The translations under genes and the position numbers were made by a program. The notes beneath the pieces were generated by a model. The model ran no database searches, had not been told where the DNA came from, and was given only the letters and a program-made list of their open reading frames with translations. Below, piece after piece: positions 41,526-51,819 of a stretch of 64,000 nucleotides of DNA. This DNA comes from Phycisphaerales bacterium. GTDB taxonomy: Bacteria > Planctomycetota > Phycisphaerae > Phycisphaerales > UBA1924. The number at the start of each line of letters is the position of its first letter. Within the stretch, counting starts at the first letter, position 1. The stretch is from the NCBI GenBank assembly GCA_007693785.1, contig RECY01000021.1:62001-126000 (forward strand), in the 5' to 3' direction.

Positions 41526-42929
41526 ATGCCCAACGAGCCCGACCCCAACCCGACCGCTTCCGAGGCGTCCCACGCCGACGCCTCCTCCGCCGGGAGCGAC
41601 CCGAGCAAGACGCGCCCCATCGGGCGCGGCGCCGAGCCCGCGCCCTCGGTCGAGTCGGCCGAGGAAGCCCTCCATCGCCTCGCCAAAGAAGGCACCAACA
41701 TCGACACGCTCGTCGGGCGTCTGGTCATCGACCAGGGCCTCGCAACGCCGGAGGAGGTCCAGCACGCGCTGGAGCGGATCCGGGCGACGCGGGAGGACGT
41801 CAGCGCTTTGTCATTGGCACAGGTGCTGGTGGATTCCGAGTACGTGACGCGCCGCCAGATCTCGCGCCTGCGTCAGATCATCGAGGCCGAGCGATCCGGG
41901 CAGAAGATCCCCGGCTACAAGATCCTCGGCAAGCTCGGCGCGGGGGCGATGGCGACGGTCTACAAGGCGCGCCAGCTCAGCCTGGACCGGGTGGTGGCGA
42001 TCAAGGTGCTCCCGCGGAAGTTCAGCCAGAACCCGCAGTTCATCGAGCGGTTCTACGCCGAGGGACGGGCGGCCGCCCAGCTCAACCACCCGAACATCGT
42101 GCAGGCGTTCGACGTGGGCAAGGCCGGCGAGTTCCACTATTTCGTGATGGAGTACGTGGAGGGGCGCACGGTCTACGACGACATCGTCGAGCACAAGCGG
42201 TACTCGGAGAAGGACGCGGTCGAGGTCACGATCCAGGTCGCCGAGGCGTTGCAGCACGCCCACGCGAAGGGGCTGATCCACCGGGACGTGAAGCCCAAGA
42301 ACATCATGCTGAACCGCGAGGGCGTGGCGAAGCTGGCGGACATGGGCCTGGCGCGTGCGGTGAGCGACAAGGAGGCCGCCGAGGCCGAGGCGGGCAAGGC
42401 CTTCGGTACGCCGTACTACATCTCCCCGGAGCAGATCCGCGGCTCGGCGGACGTCGGCCCGGCGTCGGACATCTACTCGCTGGGCGCGACGCTCTACCAC
42501 ATGGTGACCGGGAGCGTGCCGTTCGAGGGCAAGAACCCCTCGGCCGTCATGCACAAGCACCTCAAGGCCGAGCTCGTCGCCCCGGACCACGTTAACCCAC
42601 GCCTCGGGAGCGGGATCAGCGAGGTCATCGAGATGATGATGGCCAAGCGCCCCGCCGACCGCTATCGCAACTGCAAGGACCTGCTGATCGACCTGCGGGC
42701 CCTGGCCGCCGGGCAGACGCCGGTGATTGCGCACAAGGACGAGCTGCCCGTCGCGGACCTCTCAACGATCGCCGCCGCCGAGGCCGCGGCCGCCCCCGCG
42801 GAGATCCCCGTCGACACCAGCGGGGCCGGGGCGAACGAGTCGACCACCTTCAAAATCCTGTTCTGGGTCATGCTCGCCCTGCTTCCGATCAGTGTCATCC
42901 TGAACATTTTCCTGCTCGCCAGCCGCTGA
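41526..42929 (+). CDS. Membrane-anchored Ser/Thr protein kinase with N-terminal MshEN-like domain
   Basis: A 467-residue Hanks-type kinase. The kinase domain has the Gly loop LGAGAMATVYKA, Lys160 in VVAIKVL, catalytic HRDVKPKNI (252-260) and DMG in place of DFG (272-274), then FGTPYYISPEQIRG. A C-terminal membrane helix (about 443-463) anchors it with the kinase in the cytoplasm. Residues about 58-122 have two helical repeats (GRLVIDQGLATPEEVQHALE and AQVLVDSEYVTRRQISRLR) that look like the MshEN domain of PilB-type proteins, an unusual fusion that might bind a nucleotide second messenger. Start ATG at 41526. infC follows after a 510-bp leader. Confidence 0.88.
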   Translation: MPNEPDPNPTASEASHADASSAGSDPSKTRPIGRGAEPAPSVESAEEALHRLAKEGTNIDTLVGRLVIDQGLATPEEVQHALERIRATREDVSALSLAQVLVDSEYVTRRQISRLRQIIEAERSGQKIPGYKILGKLGAGAMATVYKARQLSLDRVVAIKVLPRKFSQNPQFIERFYAEGRAAAQLNHPNIVQAFDVGKAGEFHYFVMEYVEGRTVYDDIVEHKRYSEKDAVEVTIQVAEALQHAHAKGLIHRDVKPKNIMLNREGVAKLADMGLARAVSDKEAAEAEAGKAFGTPYYISPEQIRGSADVGPASDIYSLGATLYHMVTGSVPFEGKNPSAVMHKHLKAELVAPDHVNPRLGSGISEVIEMMMAKRPADRYRNCKDLLIDLRALAAGQTPVIAHKDELPVADLSTIAAAEAAAAPAEIPVDTSGAGANESTTFKILFWVMLALLPISVILNIFLLASR

Positions 42930-43440
42930 GCCGCCGCCCCGCCGGGCCCTCTTACCCCTTGGGGCCCGGTCTGGCCTGGTCCGGCGGGTGGAAGCGGCCC
43001 GGTTTGCCCGGATTTTGCTTGTCCCGGCCCTCCGGCGGCGTTAGGCTTGGCCGTGAGGCGTTGGGGCGGTCCCGATGCCGATCGCGAGGATGGTGGGCCA
43101 CGCCAACCGAATCTCTTCGGTTCGGCGTCAGCCGCTGGGGCCTTCTGACGGTGCCGAGACGATTGGCTACGGAACGGTTTGCCCCTGCTGCACGGCCTCG
43201 CCCCGTGTCGGCCGCCTCGTGAAGGCGGCACGAAACCATCACGCTCCCGTCATCCGCCGCGCCCCGGGGCACCCGGGCGTGCTGTTTTCGCGTGCTCCGC
43301 GCCCGGGCCGACGGTCGGCCCGAGGCTTTGTGTTCGCAGACGTTTTTTGAGTTCGCCACGAGCCCCGGGCCCCACGAGCCCCGGCCGCTCCCAGGAGAAG
43401 GCACATCGCACACCGAAGGTTCTTCCGAGAGGCTGGCCCC
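42930..43440 (+). other. Long gene-free leader upstream of infC
   Basis: About 510 bp with no gene. Near its 3' end is a 19-base hairpin CGGGCCGACGGTCGGCCCG (43308-43326), and 20 bases later a run of six T (near 43345). The pattern could be an attenuator-like leader for infC, whose expression is autoregulated in other bacteria, but the T run is too far from the stem for a standard terminator. Confidence 0.4.
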
Positions 43441-44187
<747 letters not shown>

Positions 44188-44224
44188 TCCCCGCCGACCC
44201 CTCGCACAACACAGCGCAACCCCC

Positions 44225-44253
44225 AGCGGGCCCGACGGGCCCGCTGTTTCTTT
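44225..44253 (+). terminator. Intrinsic terminator of infC
   Basis: A 9-bp stem AGCGGGCCC with loop GAC and its complement, followed by GTTTCTTT. It lies 38 nt past the infC stop. Confidence 0.85.
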
Positions 44254-44284
44254 GCCCCCCGCAACCTATTCGCACAGGGACGAC

Positions 44285-45613
44285 TCAATCGTGTCGCAGC
44301 GCCACGATCGGGTCCTGCTTCGCGGCCTGCATCGCGGGGTAGATCCCGAACACCAGACCGATCAGCGTCGCGACCCCGAACGAGAGCGCGATCGACCACG
44401 TCGTGATCGCCGTCGGCAGCGCCGCGTCCCGATCGAAGAACCGTCCGACCAGCGGCGCGTCCGGCAGCAGCGGCACCGTGAACTCGATCGCCACGCTCAG
44501 CCCGATCCCCAGCGCCACCCCGATCAGCCCCCCCAGCGCGCTCAGCACGCCCGTTTCGACGAGGAACTGAGCCGTGATGTTCCCCCGCGTCGCCCCGAGC
44601 GCTCGCCGGATGCCGATCTCCCGCGTCCGTTCGGTCACCGTCGCGAGCATGATGTTCATGATCCCGATCCCGCCGACCAGCAGGCTGATCCCCGCGATCG
44701 CACCGAGCACCAGGTTCCACGTCAGCGCGTCCCGGCGCGCCTTGTCCAGCAGCTCATACGGCACGATCACGCCCAGGTCGCTCATCCCCGCGCTGCGGAT
44801 CGCCATCAGGCGACGCAGACGCTGCGCGTCGACCAGGACCCGCTCCCGATCCGGGCTCGTGAGGTAGATCTCGGAGATCTCGACCTCGCTCGCCTCGAAG
44901 CTCCCCGCCGCCCGGCGCGCGATCAGGTCGCCGAACATCGCCAGCGCGGTCGTGATCGGCATGTGGACGTCCAGGTTCAGGTCCCGCCCGATCAGCGCCG
45001 CCCCGGAGCCCCCGCTCAGCCCGACCGGCGCGAGCACGCCGACGATCTCCAGCGCCTGCTCGTCGATCCGAAGCGTCTGCCCGATCGGGTCGTCAAAGGG
45101 AAACATCTCCTTCGCGACCTCGGACCCGATGACCAGCACCGCCGAGCGGTTTTCCATGTCCGCGTTGGTCAGATACCGCCCGCGCTCCACACGCACGCTG
45201 CTCACCAGCGGGAACTCCGGCGTCGTCCCGAACGCCTGGCTCACCTGGCGACGGTTCTCGCGCAGGATCTCCCCGCCGACCGCCTTCACCGGCACGATCC
45301 ATGTCGCATCGGGAAAGTTCGCCTCGATCACCGCCATGTCGTCCCGCGTGATCCCGAACCGTGTCAGCCAGCCGGACTGCTGCCCGCCCTGCTGCTGGCT
45401 CGACTCCGGCGGCTTCTGGCTCCGCAGAATCGTGTTCCGCGCCCCCAGACGCTCGATCGTCGCGAGCGCCTCCAGCTTCGAGCCCTCGCCGATCGAGACC
45501 ATCGTGATGACCGCCGCCACGCCCAGGATGATGCCCAGCGCCGTCAGCACGCTCCGCAAGAGGTGCAGGCGCAGGTCGTTCAGGCCGAGGCGGATGATCT
45601 CGAAGATGTACAT
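44285..45613 (-). CDS. MacB-type ABC transporter permease
   Basis: A 442-residue permease of the MacB/FtsX class. An N-terminal helix (LRSVLTALGIILGVAAVITM) is followed by a large periplasmic domain (about 50-270, MacB-PCD type) and three C-terminal helices. The segment LVGGIGIMNIMLATVTERTREIGIRRALGA is the classic coupling region of the family. These permeases transmit ATPase-driven movement to periplasmic partners, for example in lipoprotein, peptide or antibiotic export. No ABC ATPase or membrane-fusion gene lies next to it, so its partners must be elsewhere. Confidence 0.92.
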   Translation of the reverse strand: MYIFEIIRLGLNDLRLHLLRSVLTALGIILGVAAVITMVSIGEGSKLEALATIERLGARNTILRSQKPPESSQQQGGQQSGWLTRFGITRDDMAVIEANFPDATWIVPVKAVGGEILRENRRQVSQAFGTTPEFPLVSSVRVERGRYLTNADMENRSAVLVIGSEVAKEMFPFDDPIGQTLRIDEQALEIVGVLAPVGLSGGSGAALIGRDLNLDVHMPITTALAMFGDLIARRAAGSFEASEVEISEIYLTSPDRERVLVDAQRLRRLMAIRSAGMSDLGVIVPYELLDKARRDALTWNLVLGAIAGISLLVGGIGIMNIMLATVTERTREIGIRRALGATRGNITAQFLVETGVLSALGGLIGVALGIGLSVAIEFTVPLLPDAPLVGRFFDRDAALPTAITTWSIALSFGVATLIGLVFGIYPAMQAAKQDPIVALRHD

Positions 45614-45826
45614 CGGTTCAGGCGGCTCCGGGAGTGGGCTGCGGGATTGGTCTGCGAGGGTCAGACCGCGTGCCGTGGTGACGCTGGGTGGTGGTGGGGG
45701 GCCGACCGTCGCGCCCGCCGTGCTACGCTAGCGGTGTTATCTACCGCCCGCTCGGCGGAGGGTTTCCCGGACGGTGCGCTCGTCGCGGGCCCGGTCGGGC
45801 GACGCGGATGCACGGGAGCCGAGGGC

Positions 45827-46162
45827 ATGGCCCACGTCGAGGTCCAGCAGGAAACCGAAACCGCCCGCGGGTGGGTCTACGAGGTCCGCATCAGCGACGT
45901 CGCCCGCGACCCCAGCGGGCGACCCGACCGCGCCACCGTCACCCAGACCCGCCACGAGGTCCGCCTCGACTGGGCCGACCACGACCACTGGTCCGGCGGC
46001 ACCATCAGCCCGAGCCGCGTCGTCGAGGCCGTCCTCGCCTGCGTGCTCGAGCACAAGGCCGAAGCCGCCCTCCCCGAAGGCGAACTGCCCCACAAATTCG
46101 ACCTCGCCACCACCCGGCGCTGGCTCCCGACGATCGACGACTACATCGCCACGCGCCTGTGA
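45827..46162 (+). CDS. Small conserved-looking protein of unknown function
   Basis: A 111-residue soluble protein starting at an ATG preceded by a GAGGG. It reads as a beta-rich start (HVEVQQETETARGWVYEVRI) and then VRLDWADHDHWSGGTISPSR, VVEAVLACVLEHKAE and RRWLPTIDDYIATRL. The Trp-Ala-Asp-His-Asp-His-Trp cluster is distinctive, but I cannot name the family. Its coding character (clean GC3 pattern, no competing frame) supports it as real. The convergent gene on the minus strand begins 32 bases later. Confidence 0.65.
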   Translation: MAHVEVQQETETARGWVYEVRISDVARDPSGRPDRATVTQTRHEVRLDWADHDHWSGGTISPSRVVEAVLACVLEHKAEAALPEGELPHKFDLATTRRWLPTIDDYIATRL

Positions 46163-46194
46163 GCCCCGCCCACGGGCGGCACGCGGGGCGAGCG

Positions 46195-47724
46195 TCACTC
46201 CACTTCGCGCACCGGCTGCACCACCAGCCGCGACCGCACCACGCCGTCCGGCCCGCGCTCGGTGATCGGGTTCCGCGTATCTCCCACGAACTCGCCGTCC
46301 ACCATGAACCCGTACTGGTACGTCCCCGGCGGGAGCGCGATCGTGATCCGCCACGTCCCGTCCAACGCCTGCTCGCACACCATCTGCCCCGGCGTGAAGT
46401 CGTTGAACGAGCCGACCAGCGAGACCGACTCGGCCTCCTCAAAATCACGCAGCCAGAGGTGAACGTCCTGCAGGTCCGGGCGCTCGAACCCGTGCCACTC
46501 GCCCGCTCGCGCCACCGCGTGCGCCACTTCCCACAGCAGCGCCTCGCCCTCGAACTGGTTCGCCAGCACCACCACGCCCCCGTTCGACGACGGAGACAGC
46601 ACCACCAGCCCGCAGAACCCCGGCGTCTGCGCCCGGTGCACCAGGAACACCTCCGCATCCCCCGCCCCAGGGCGGCGCAGGATCGAGAACCCCTCGCCCC
46701 AGCCCACGAGCCAGTCGTCGGCGCTCGGACGCAGCGGATCGATCGGCGCAACGTCCCACGCCGCCGGCTCCAGCAGGCCCCGAGCCGTCGCCGGGTCCAG
46801 AAGCTCCCCCTCCGCCCCGTTCATCGCGCGCAGGAGCCCCGCCGCGAACGACGCGTACTCCCCGGCTGTGGACCACATCCCCATCGCCGCCGACGCCCGG
46901 TAGACGTGCGCGTCCCCCTCAAACCAGCTCACCCCCGCCAAGTCCCCGGCGTCCGGATCACGCATCACGTGCCCCTGGGCGGCCCCCGCTGGCAGCGTCC
47001 GCACAGGCCCGAGCCAGTGCGTCGTTCGCGACATCCCCGCCGGGTCCAGCACGCGGTCCCGCAGCACCCGCTCGTACGCCACGCCCGACGCGTCCCCGAT
47101 CGCGCGCTGCAAAGCCGCGTACCCGCCGCTCGAGAACGTCCACACGCCCGACGGGCGCACCTGACGCACCGGCGGGTTGTTCGCCGGCGGGCGACCCTCC
47201 AATTTGTCGATCAAACGCGGGACCAGCATCTCCCCCGACGCCCCGCTGAACCGCACACCCTCCAGGCCCGCGGTGTGGCTCAGCACCGACCGCAGCGTCA
47301 CATCGTCGGCCGATTCCCCGATCCCCGTCCGGATCCGCCACCCGCGGAACTGGCTGTTCGCGCCGCTGTCCAGGTCCAGAACGCCCGCCTCGTGCAGGTC
47401 CATCGCCAGCACGGCCGCCAGCGGCATGCTGAGGTGCCCCAGCTGGAACAGCGTCCCAGCCTCCGCCGCCCGCTCGCGATCCCGGTCCGCGAGCCCGTAC
47501 GCCCGCGTCCACGCGACCTGCCCGTTCTCGATCACCGCGACCTGCAGCCCCGCGACCCCGTGGTGCGACATCCGCTCCTGGATCGGCCAGCCCTCGAAGT
47601 TGGAAGCCGTCCAGCCCGCGCGTAGCCCGCCCTCGACCGCACGCGGCGTCGCCTGACCCAGGGCCGCCCCGTGCAGCCCCGCGAACGCGATCAACACCAC
47701 CCACCGACGCACCAGACCCACCAT
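46195..47724 (-). CDS. Exported class C beta-lactamase-like protein, active-site residues missing, with C-terminal glycogen-binding-like E-set domain
   Basis: A 509-residue protein with a signal peptide (MVGLVRRWVVLIAFAGLHGAALG). The body has the fold pattern of serine hydrolases: AGLQVAVIENGQVAWTRAYGLAD, LSHTAGL, WTFSSGGYAALQRAIGD, and STAGEYASFAAGLL. The catalytic S-x-x-K should be where GHLSMP is found (His97 and Met100 replace Ser and Lys). The Y-x-N motif reads FSS, and the HxG motif reads HRA. It is therefore probably not a hydrolase. Residues about 420-509 (VSLVGSFNDFT, LPPGTYQYGFMVDGEFVGD) match AMPK/CBM48-type carbohydrate-binding E-set domains. ATG at 47724 with GGGAGG upstream. Confidence 0.8.
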   Translation of the reverse strand: MVGLVRRWVVLIAFAGLHGAALGQATPRAVEGGLRAGWTASNFEGWPIQERMSHHGVAGLQVAVIENGQVAWTRAYGLADRDRERAAEAGTLFQLGHLSMPLAAVLAMDLHEAGVLDLDSGANSQFRGWRIRTGIGESADDVTLRSVLSHTAGLEGVRFSGASGEMLVPRLIDKLEGRPPANNPPVRQVRPSGVWTFSSGGYAALQRAIGDASGVAYERVLRDRVLDPAGMSRTTHWLGPVRTLPAGAAQGHVMRDPDAGDLAGVSWFEGDAHVYRASAAMGMWSTAGEYASFAAGLLRAMNGAEGELLDPATARGLLEPAAWDVAPIDPLRPSADDWLVGWGEGFSILRRPGAGDAEVFLVHRAQTPGFCGLVVLSPSSNGGVVVLANQFEGEALLWEVAHAVARAGEWHGFERPDLQDVHLWLRDFEEAESVSLVGSFNDFTPGQMVCEQALDGTWRITIALPPGTYQYGFMVDGEFVGDTRNPITERGPDGVVRSRLVVQPVREVE

Positions 47725-47778
47725 GCGCACCTCCCGACCACAACGCCTTGCCAACCAACCCGACGCCTCACCCGCCCA

Positions 47779-48906
47779 TTACTGCAGTGGCGACAGCTCC
47801 CCGTCCGGGTGGACCACGAACATCGTCGGCACCACATACGCCCGCGTCCGGTATGTCAGCACCCGACCCGAAAGCTCGATCGCCTGCGACTCCCCCCGGA
47901 GGGCCCCGAGATTCTCCAGACGCAGCAGCGCCAGCGAGGGCGTCAGCACCAGCGGCGCCTCGGTCCGCGTCCCGCTCGCGCCCGAGTCGGTCACAAACGC
48001 CCACTCCCCCCCGCCGAGGCGCGTCAGACGCCCGCGACGACGCAGCAGCGTCTCACCCTCGTTCCAGCCCAGCTCCGCCGCCAACGCCGCCCGACCGCGC
48101 TCCCCGAGCTGGCGGGCCTCGTCCTCGATCGCCTCCACGCTCAGCCCCCGGGCTGTCTCCCGACGCGCCTCCAGGTCGCGGATCAGATCCTGCACGTCCG
48201 GATCCGGCTCGGGTGACGGCGGCACCGCCTCGCCCTCCGCCGGCGGCGTCCCGGGCGCTCGGCCCGCCTCGCGACGCGCCCCGATCTCGCCCATCGCCTC
48301 CTCCAGCGGGCTCGTGCTGAACGCCGTCGGCAGCAGGTAGTTCCGTCCCCGGTACAGGAACACCTCACCGGAAACCGTGAAATACTCCAGACCCGCGTCG
48401 CCGGTCGCGTACCGCTCCATCCGCTCCAGCGTCGCGCACGGGATCATCACCATCGGGCGCAGCGGCACCGTCTGCCCCGGGCGGTCCTCCGGCGCATCCA
48501 GAAACACGAACACACGCTCCCCGCTCGGCGCCTTGAGCAGCGTCCCCTGACGACGGACCAGAAACGTCGCCTCCGGCATCAGACGACCCCGCGGCACGCC
48601 CAGCGTCTCCTCCAGACCCGGGATCTCCGAGAGATCCGGGCGGAGCACCGGACGCGGGGCCGCACCGGGCCTCGTCGTCGGCGCGACACGGTCGGCCGGC
48701 AGGCTCCGACGCTCCAACTCGATCCGGATCTCGTCCACCCGCTCCTCGCCGAGCACCGGGTCCAATGCCGGATCACCGGATTCGGGCGGGGGCGACGGCT
48801 CGTCATTCGCCCCCGCCGCTCCGGGCGAGGCGATCAGGGCCGCAACCAGCCCGATCGCCGCCAGACCCCGCCAGCCCGCGAGGGTGCCGTTCCGTTGATC
48901 GTCCAT
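47779..48906 (-). CDS. Exported protein of unknown function
   Basis: A 375-residue protein with a signal peptide (GWRGLAAIGLVAALIASPGAAGA) after a polar start. The mature part holds two similar segments, each with a strand pattern ending in YRGRNYLLPTAF or YRTRAYVVPTMF, with a related FLVRRQGTLLKAPSGERVF / LLRRRGRLTRLGGGEWAFV segment upstream of each. It is therefore an internal duplication of about 130 residues separated by a Pro/Glu-rich linker. No catalytic motif or known family was recognised. The start ATG has GGAGA upstream. It is upstream of, and on the same strand as, the beta-lactamase-like gene and may be co-transcribed with it. Confidence 0.68.
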   Translation of the reverse strand: MDDQRNGTLAGWRGLAAIGLVAALIASPGAAGANDEPSPPPESGDPALDPVLGEERVDEIRIELERRSLPADRVAPTTRPGAAPRPVLRPDLSEIPGLEETLGVPRGRLMPEATFLVRRQGTLLKAPSGERVFVFLDAPEDRPGQTVPLRPMVMIPCATLERMERYATGDAGLEYFTVSGEVFLYRGRNYLLPTAFSTSPLEEAMGEIGARREAGRAPGTPPAEGEAVPPSPEPDPDVQDLIRDLEARRETARGLSVEAIEDEARQLGERGRAALAAELGWNEGETLLRRRGRLTRLGGGEWAFVTDSGASGTRTEAPLVLTPSLALLRLENLGALRGESQAIELSGRVLTYRTRAYVVPTMFVVHPDGELSPLQ

Positions 48907-49038
48907 GGGCGCTCTCCGTGCGCGGCTTCCGGTTCCGGCAGGGCACGACACCCCGCCCCTATTGACGCCGACCCCTAAAGATCGTAGCGTCCGCATCCCC
49001 CGCGCCAGCGAAACCCGCCGGTGCCCGGGGACGAACCC

Positions 49039-49112
49039 GGCCGCGTACCCAAGTGGACTAAGGGAACGGATTGCAAATCCGTCATTCGTGGGTTCGAATC
49101 CCACCGCGGCCT
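49039..49112 (+). tRNA. tRNA-Cys (GCA)
   Basis: A complete cloverleaf of 74 nt: acceptor GGCCGCG / CGCGGCC with discriminator U, D stem CCC/GGG, anticodon stem ACGGA / TCCGT with loop TTGCAAA (anticodon GCA), and T arm GTGGG TTCGAAT CCCAC. U73 is the known identity base for Cys tRNA. The 3' CCA is not encoded. It lies 45 nt before moxR on the same strand. Confidence 0.96.
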
Positions 49113-49156
49113 TTCCACCCTCCCCGAGCCACGCCCACCCCCTTCCGAAGGACGCG

Positions 49157-50221
<1,065 letters not shown>

Positions 50222-50227
50222 TTCCCT

Positions 50228-50360
50228 GTGCCACTGACCTCTTCCGAGAGGTCAGTGCTCCCCCTTCTCCCCTCTCTCCCACTCTCTTCCCGGATCGAGC
50301 ATGAGAAGGAACAAAGAGGGCGGCCCGGAGCACTGACCTTGCAGACAAGGTCAGTGGCAC
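50228..50360. repeat. Family B two-hairpin intergenic repeat, copy 2
   Basis: 133 bp. Hairpin 1 CACTGACCTCT-TCCG-AGAGGTCAGTG and hairpin 2 CACTGACCTTG-CAGA-CAAGGTCAGTG are both perfect 11-bp stems. The spacer is pyrimidine-rich (CCCCTTCTCCCC), then purine-rich. It begins 6 nt past the moxR stop and is followed by ATTTTT, so on the plus strand it could end the transcript. Confidence 0.9.
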
Positions 50361-50401
50361 ATTTTTCCGCTCTCACATGCCCAGCACACGCGGAGCCACC
50401 C

Positions 50402-51061
50402 ATGCCCCACACCATCGACACCACCCCCGCCGGCGGCCCGCACGCCGGGCGGCCCGTCCTGCACGCGGGCCCGGAACTGGACCAGGCCGAGCGGGTCGCG
50501 GTGATGGTCCACGGGCGCGGCGGGCGAGCCGAGGACATGCTAAGCCTCCACCGCGCCCTCGACGTGCCCACCCTCGCCGCCCTCGCCCCGCAGGCCAGCG
50601 AAAACACCTGGTATCCCCAGTCCTTCATGGCCCCGGGCGAGGCGAACCGCGAGGGGATCGCCTCCGTCCACGCCGTGCTGGAGTCGATCATCGAGCAGCT
50701 CGACGCCCTGGGCGTGCCGAGCGAGCGGGTGGTGCTGATCGGCTTCAGCCAGGGCGCGTGCGTCGCGGCCGACCACCCCGCGAGGTTCCCGAGGCGCTAC
50801 GCCCTCGTCGCGGCCCTCACCGGCGGGCTCATCGGCCCCGAAAACACCGACTTCGACACCCTCCAGGGCGATCTCCAAGCCACCCCCGTTTTCCTGGGGG
50901 CCAACGACCCGGACCCGCACGTTCCCTGGTCCCGCGTGGAAACGTCGGCCGCCGTGTTGGAGCGGATGGGGGCGAAGGTGACGATCAAGCGATACCCCGG
51001 CGAGCCCCACGCCGTGAATCGGGATCAGGTGGAGACCGTCCGGGCGATGTTGGGTGGATAA
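50402..51061 (+). CDS. Phospholipase/carboxylesterase-family alpha/beta hydrolase
   Basis: A 219-residue serine esterase of the short-chain type (YpfH/phospholipase-carboxylesterase). The oxyanion-hole strand VAVMVHGRGGRAEDML precedes the nucleophile elbow LIGFSQGACVA. The charge relay is DPHVP (Asp) and EPHAVN (His), and the substrate-pocket strand is ALAPQASENTWYPQSF. It is cytoplasmic with no signal peptide. The ATG at 50402 has GGAG seven bases upstream. It is flanked on both sides by repeat elements (families B and A). Confidence 0.88.
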   Translation: MPHTIDTTPAGGPHAGRPVLHAGPELDQAERVAVMVHGRGGRAEDMLSLHRALDVPTLAALAPQASENTWYPQSFMAPGEANREGIASVHAVLESIIEQLDALGVPSERVVLIGFSQGACVAADHPARFPRRYALVAALTGGLIGPENTDFDTLQGDLQATPVFLGANDPDPHVPWSRVETSAAVLERMGAKVTIKRYPGEPHAVNRDQVETVRAMLGG

Positions 51062-51072
51062 CGGGCATATCT

Positions 51073-51219
51073 GGTGCCCCGGAAACGCGTAGCCGCCGCG
51101 GCGGAGCTTTTCCGGGCTCCCCTTTCTCCATTTCTCCCTCGCTCGCCCGACCCCGTCCGCTTCCGATCCTGGAAAAGCTACGCGATCCGCGGCGGATCGC
51201 TCCACGTTTCCAGGGCACC
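51073..51219. repeat. Family A two-hairpin intergenic repeat (complete)
   Basis: 147 bp from GGTGCC to GGCACC, 11 nt past the esterase stop. Hairpin 1 has CCGGAAA / TTTTCCGG. Hairpin 2 has CCTGGAAA / TTTCCAGG with apex GCGATCC-GCGGC-GGATCGC. Hairpin 2 differs from the copies at 4061 and 27888 at both members of its base pairs. The spacer begins GCTCCCCTTTCTCC. Confidence 0.88.
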
Positions 51220-51634
51220 GGAGGGGAAACATCGCGTGGCGTGCGGGCTATGCTTCCGGGCATCGAGTTGGGCCGTCCGCGACGGACGCCGGTGGGGCGA
51301 GAGCCTCCCCGGCCGAGGCGCGGCATGGGTCCTGCCTCCGAGCGGCGGAGGGGGGTCCAGCCCAGGCGGTCGTGCTTGCCTGTATGGGGCAAGGCGTTCG
51401 CTCAGCCGCGGCCTTCGCGTGCGGACCCGGGATCGTCCCGGGCGGCGTCGGACCGCGATTCTTCGGCATCGACGGTTCGGCCCCGTGCGGCTTCACACCC
51501 GCGCGGCCCACAGCACACGGAGGCAGCGCAACGATCGCCAGGCTCCACCGCCCCGGCATCGAACGATCCACGCGACGACTGACCACGCCGGCGTTCCGGG
51601 CTCACCAGCCCTCGACCGACCGGCCGCGGACCTC
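51220..51634. other. Gene-free, GC-rich region before tRNA-Gln
   Basis: About 415 bp without a credible gene. It has several short hairpins, for example GACCCGGGATCGTCCCGGG near 51424 and GGGTCC repeats near 51350. I compared it by eye with RNase P, SRP, 6S and tmRNA hallmarks and saw no match. It may contain the promoter of the tRNA-Gln. Confidence 0.4.
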
Positions 51635-51706
51635 GGCCCGATAGTGTAATGGCTAGCACACCAGTTTTTGGTACTGGGGGTCAGGGTTCGAATCCTTGTC
51701 GGGCTA
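51635..51706 (+). tRNA. tRNA-Gln (TTG)
   Basis: A 72-nt cloverleaf: acceptor GGCCCGA / TCGGGCT (one G-U pair) with discriminator A, D stem GTGT/GCAC with loop AATGGCTA, anticodon stem CCAGT / ACTGG with loop TTTTGGT (anticodon TTG), and T arm CAGGG TTCGAAT CCTTG. CCA is not encoded. It lies 113 nt before glmU on the same strand. Confidence 0.95.
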
Positions 51707-51819
51707 TTGCCCTCGCCCGCTGACGGGCGAGGCGCGCACGCCTGCTGAGTCCGCCTCACGCGTCGACGGATCGTTGGAACGCCGAGGGCCCGCCGCCCCG
51801 ATCGTTCGCGCACACGAGC

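Noticed and set aside
43300-43350. T6 run upstream of infC as an intrinsic terminator
   Set aside because: The T run is about 20 nt from the nearest strong stem, so it does not fit a Rho-independent terminator; kept only as a possible leader element.
51220-51634. RNase P, SRP, 6S or tmRNA gene
   Set aside because: None of the conserved core segments of these RNAs could be found by eye.
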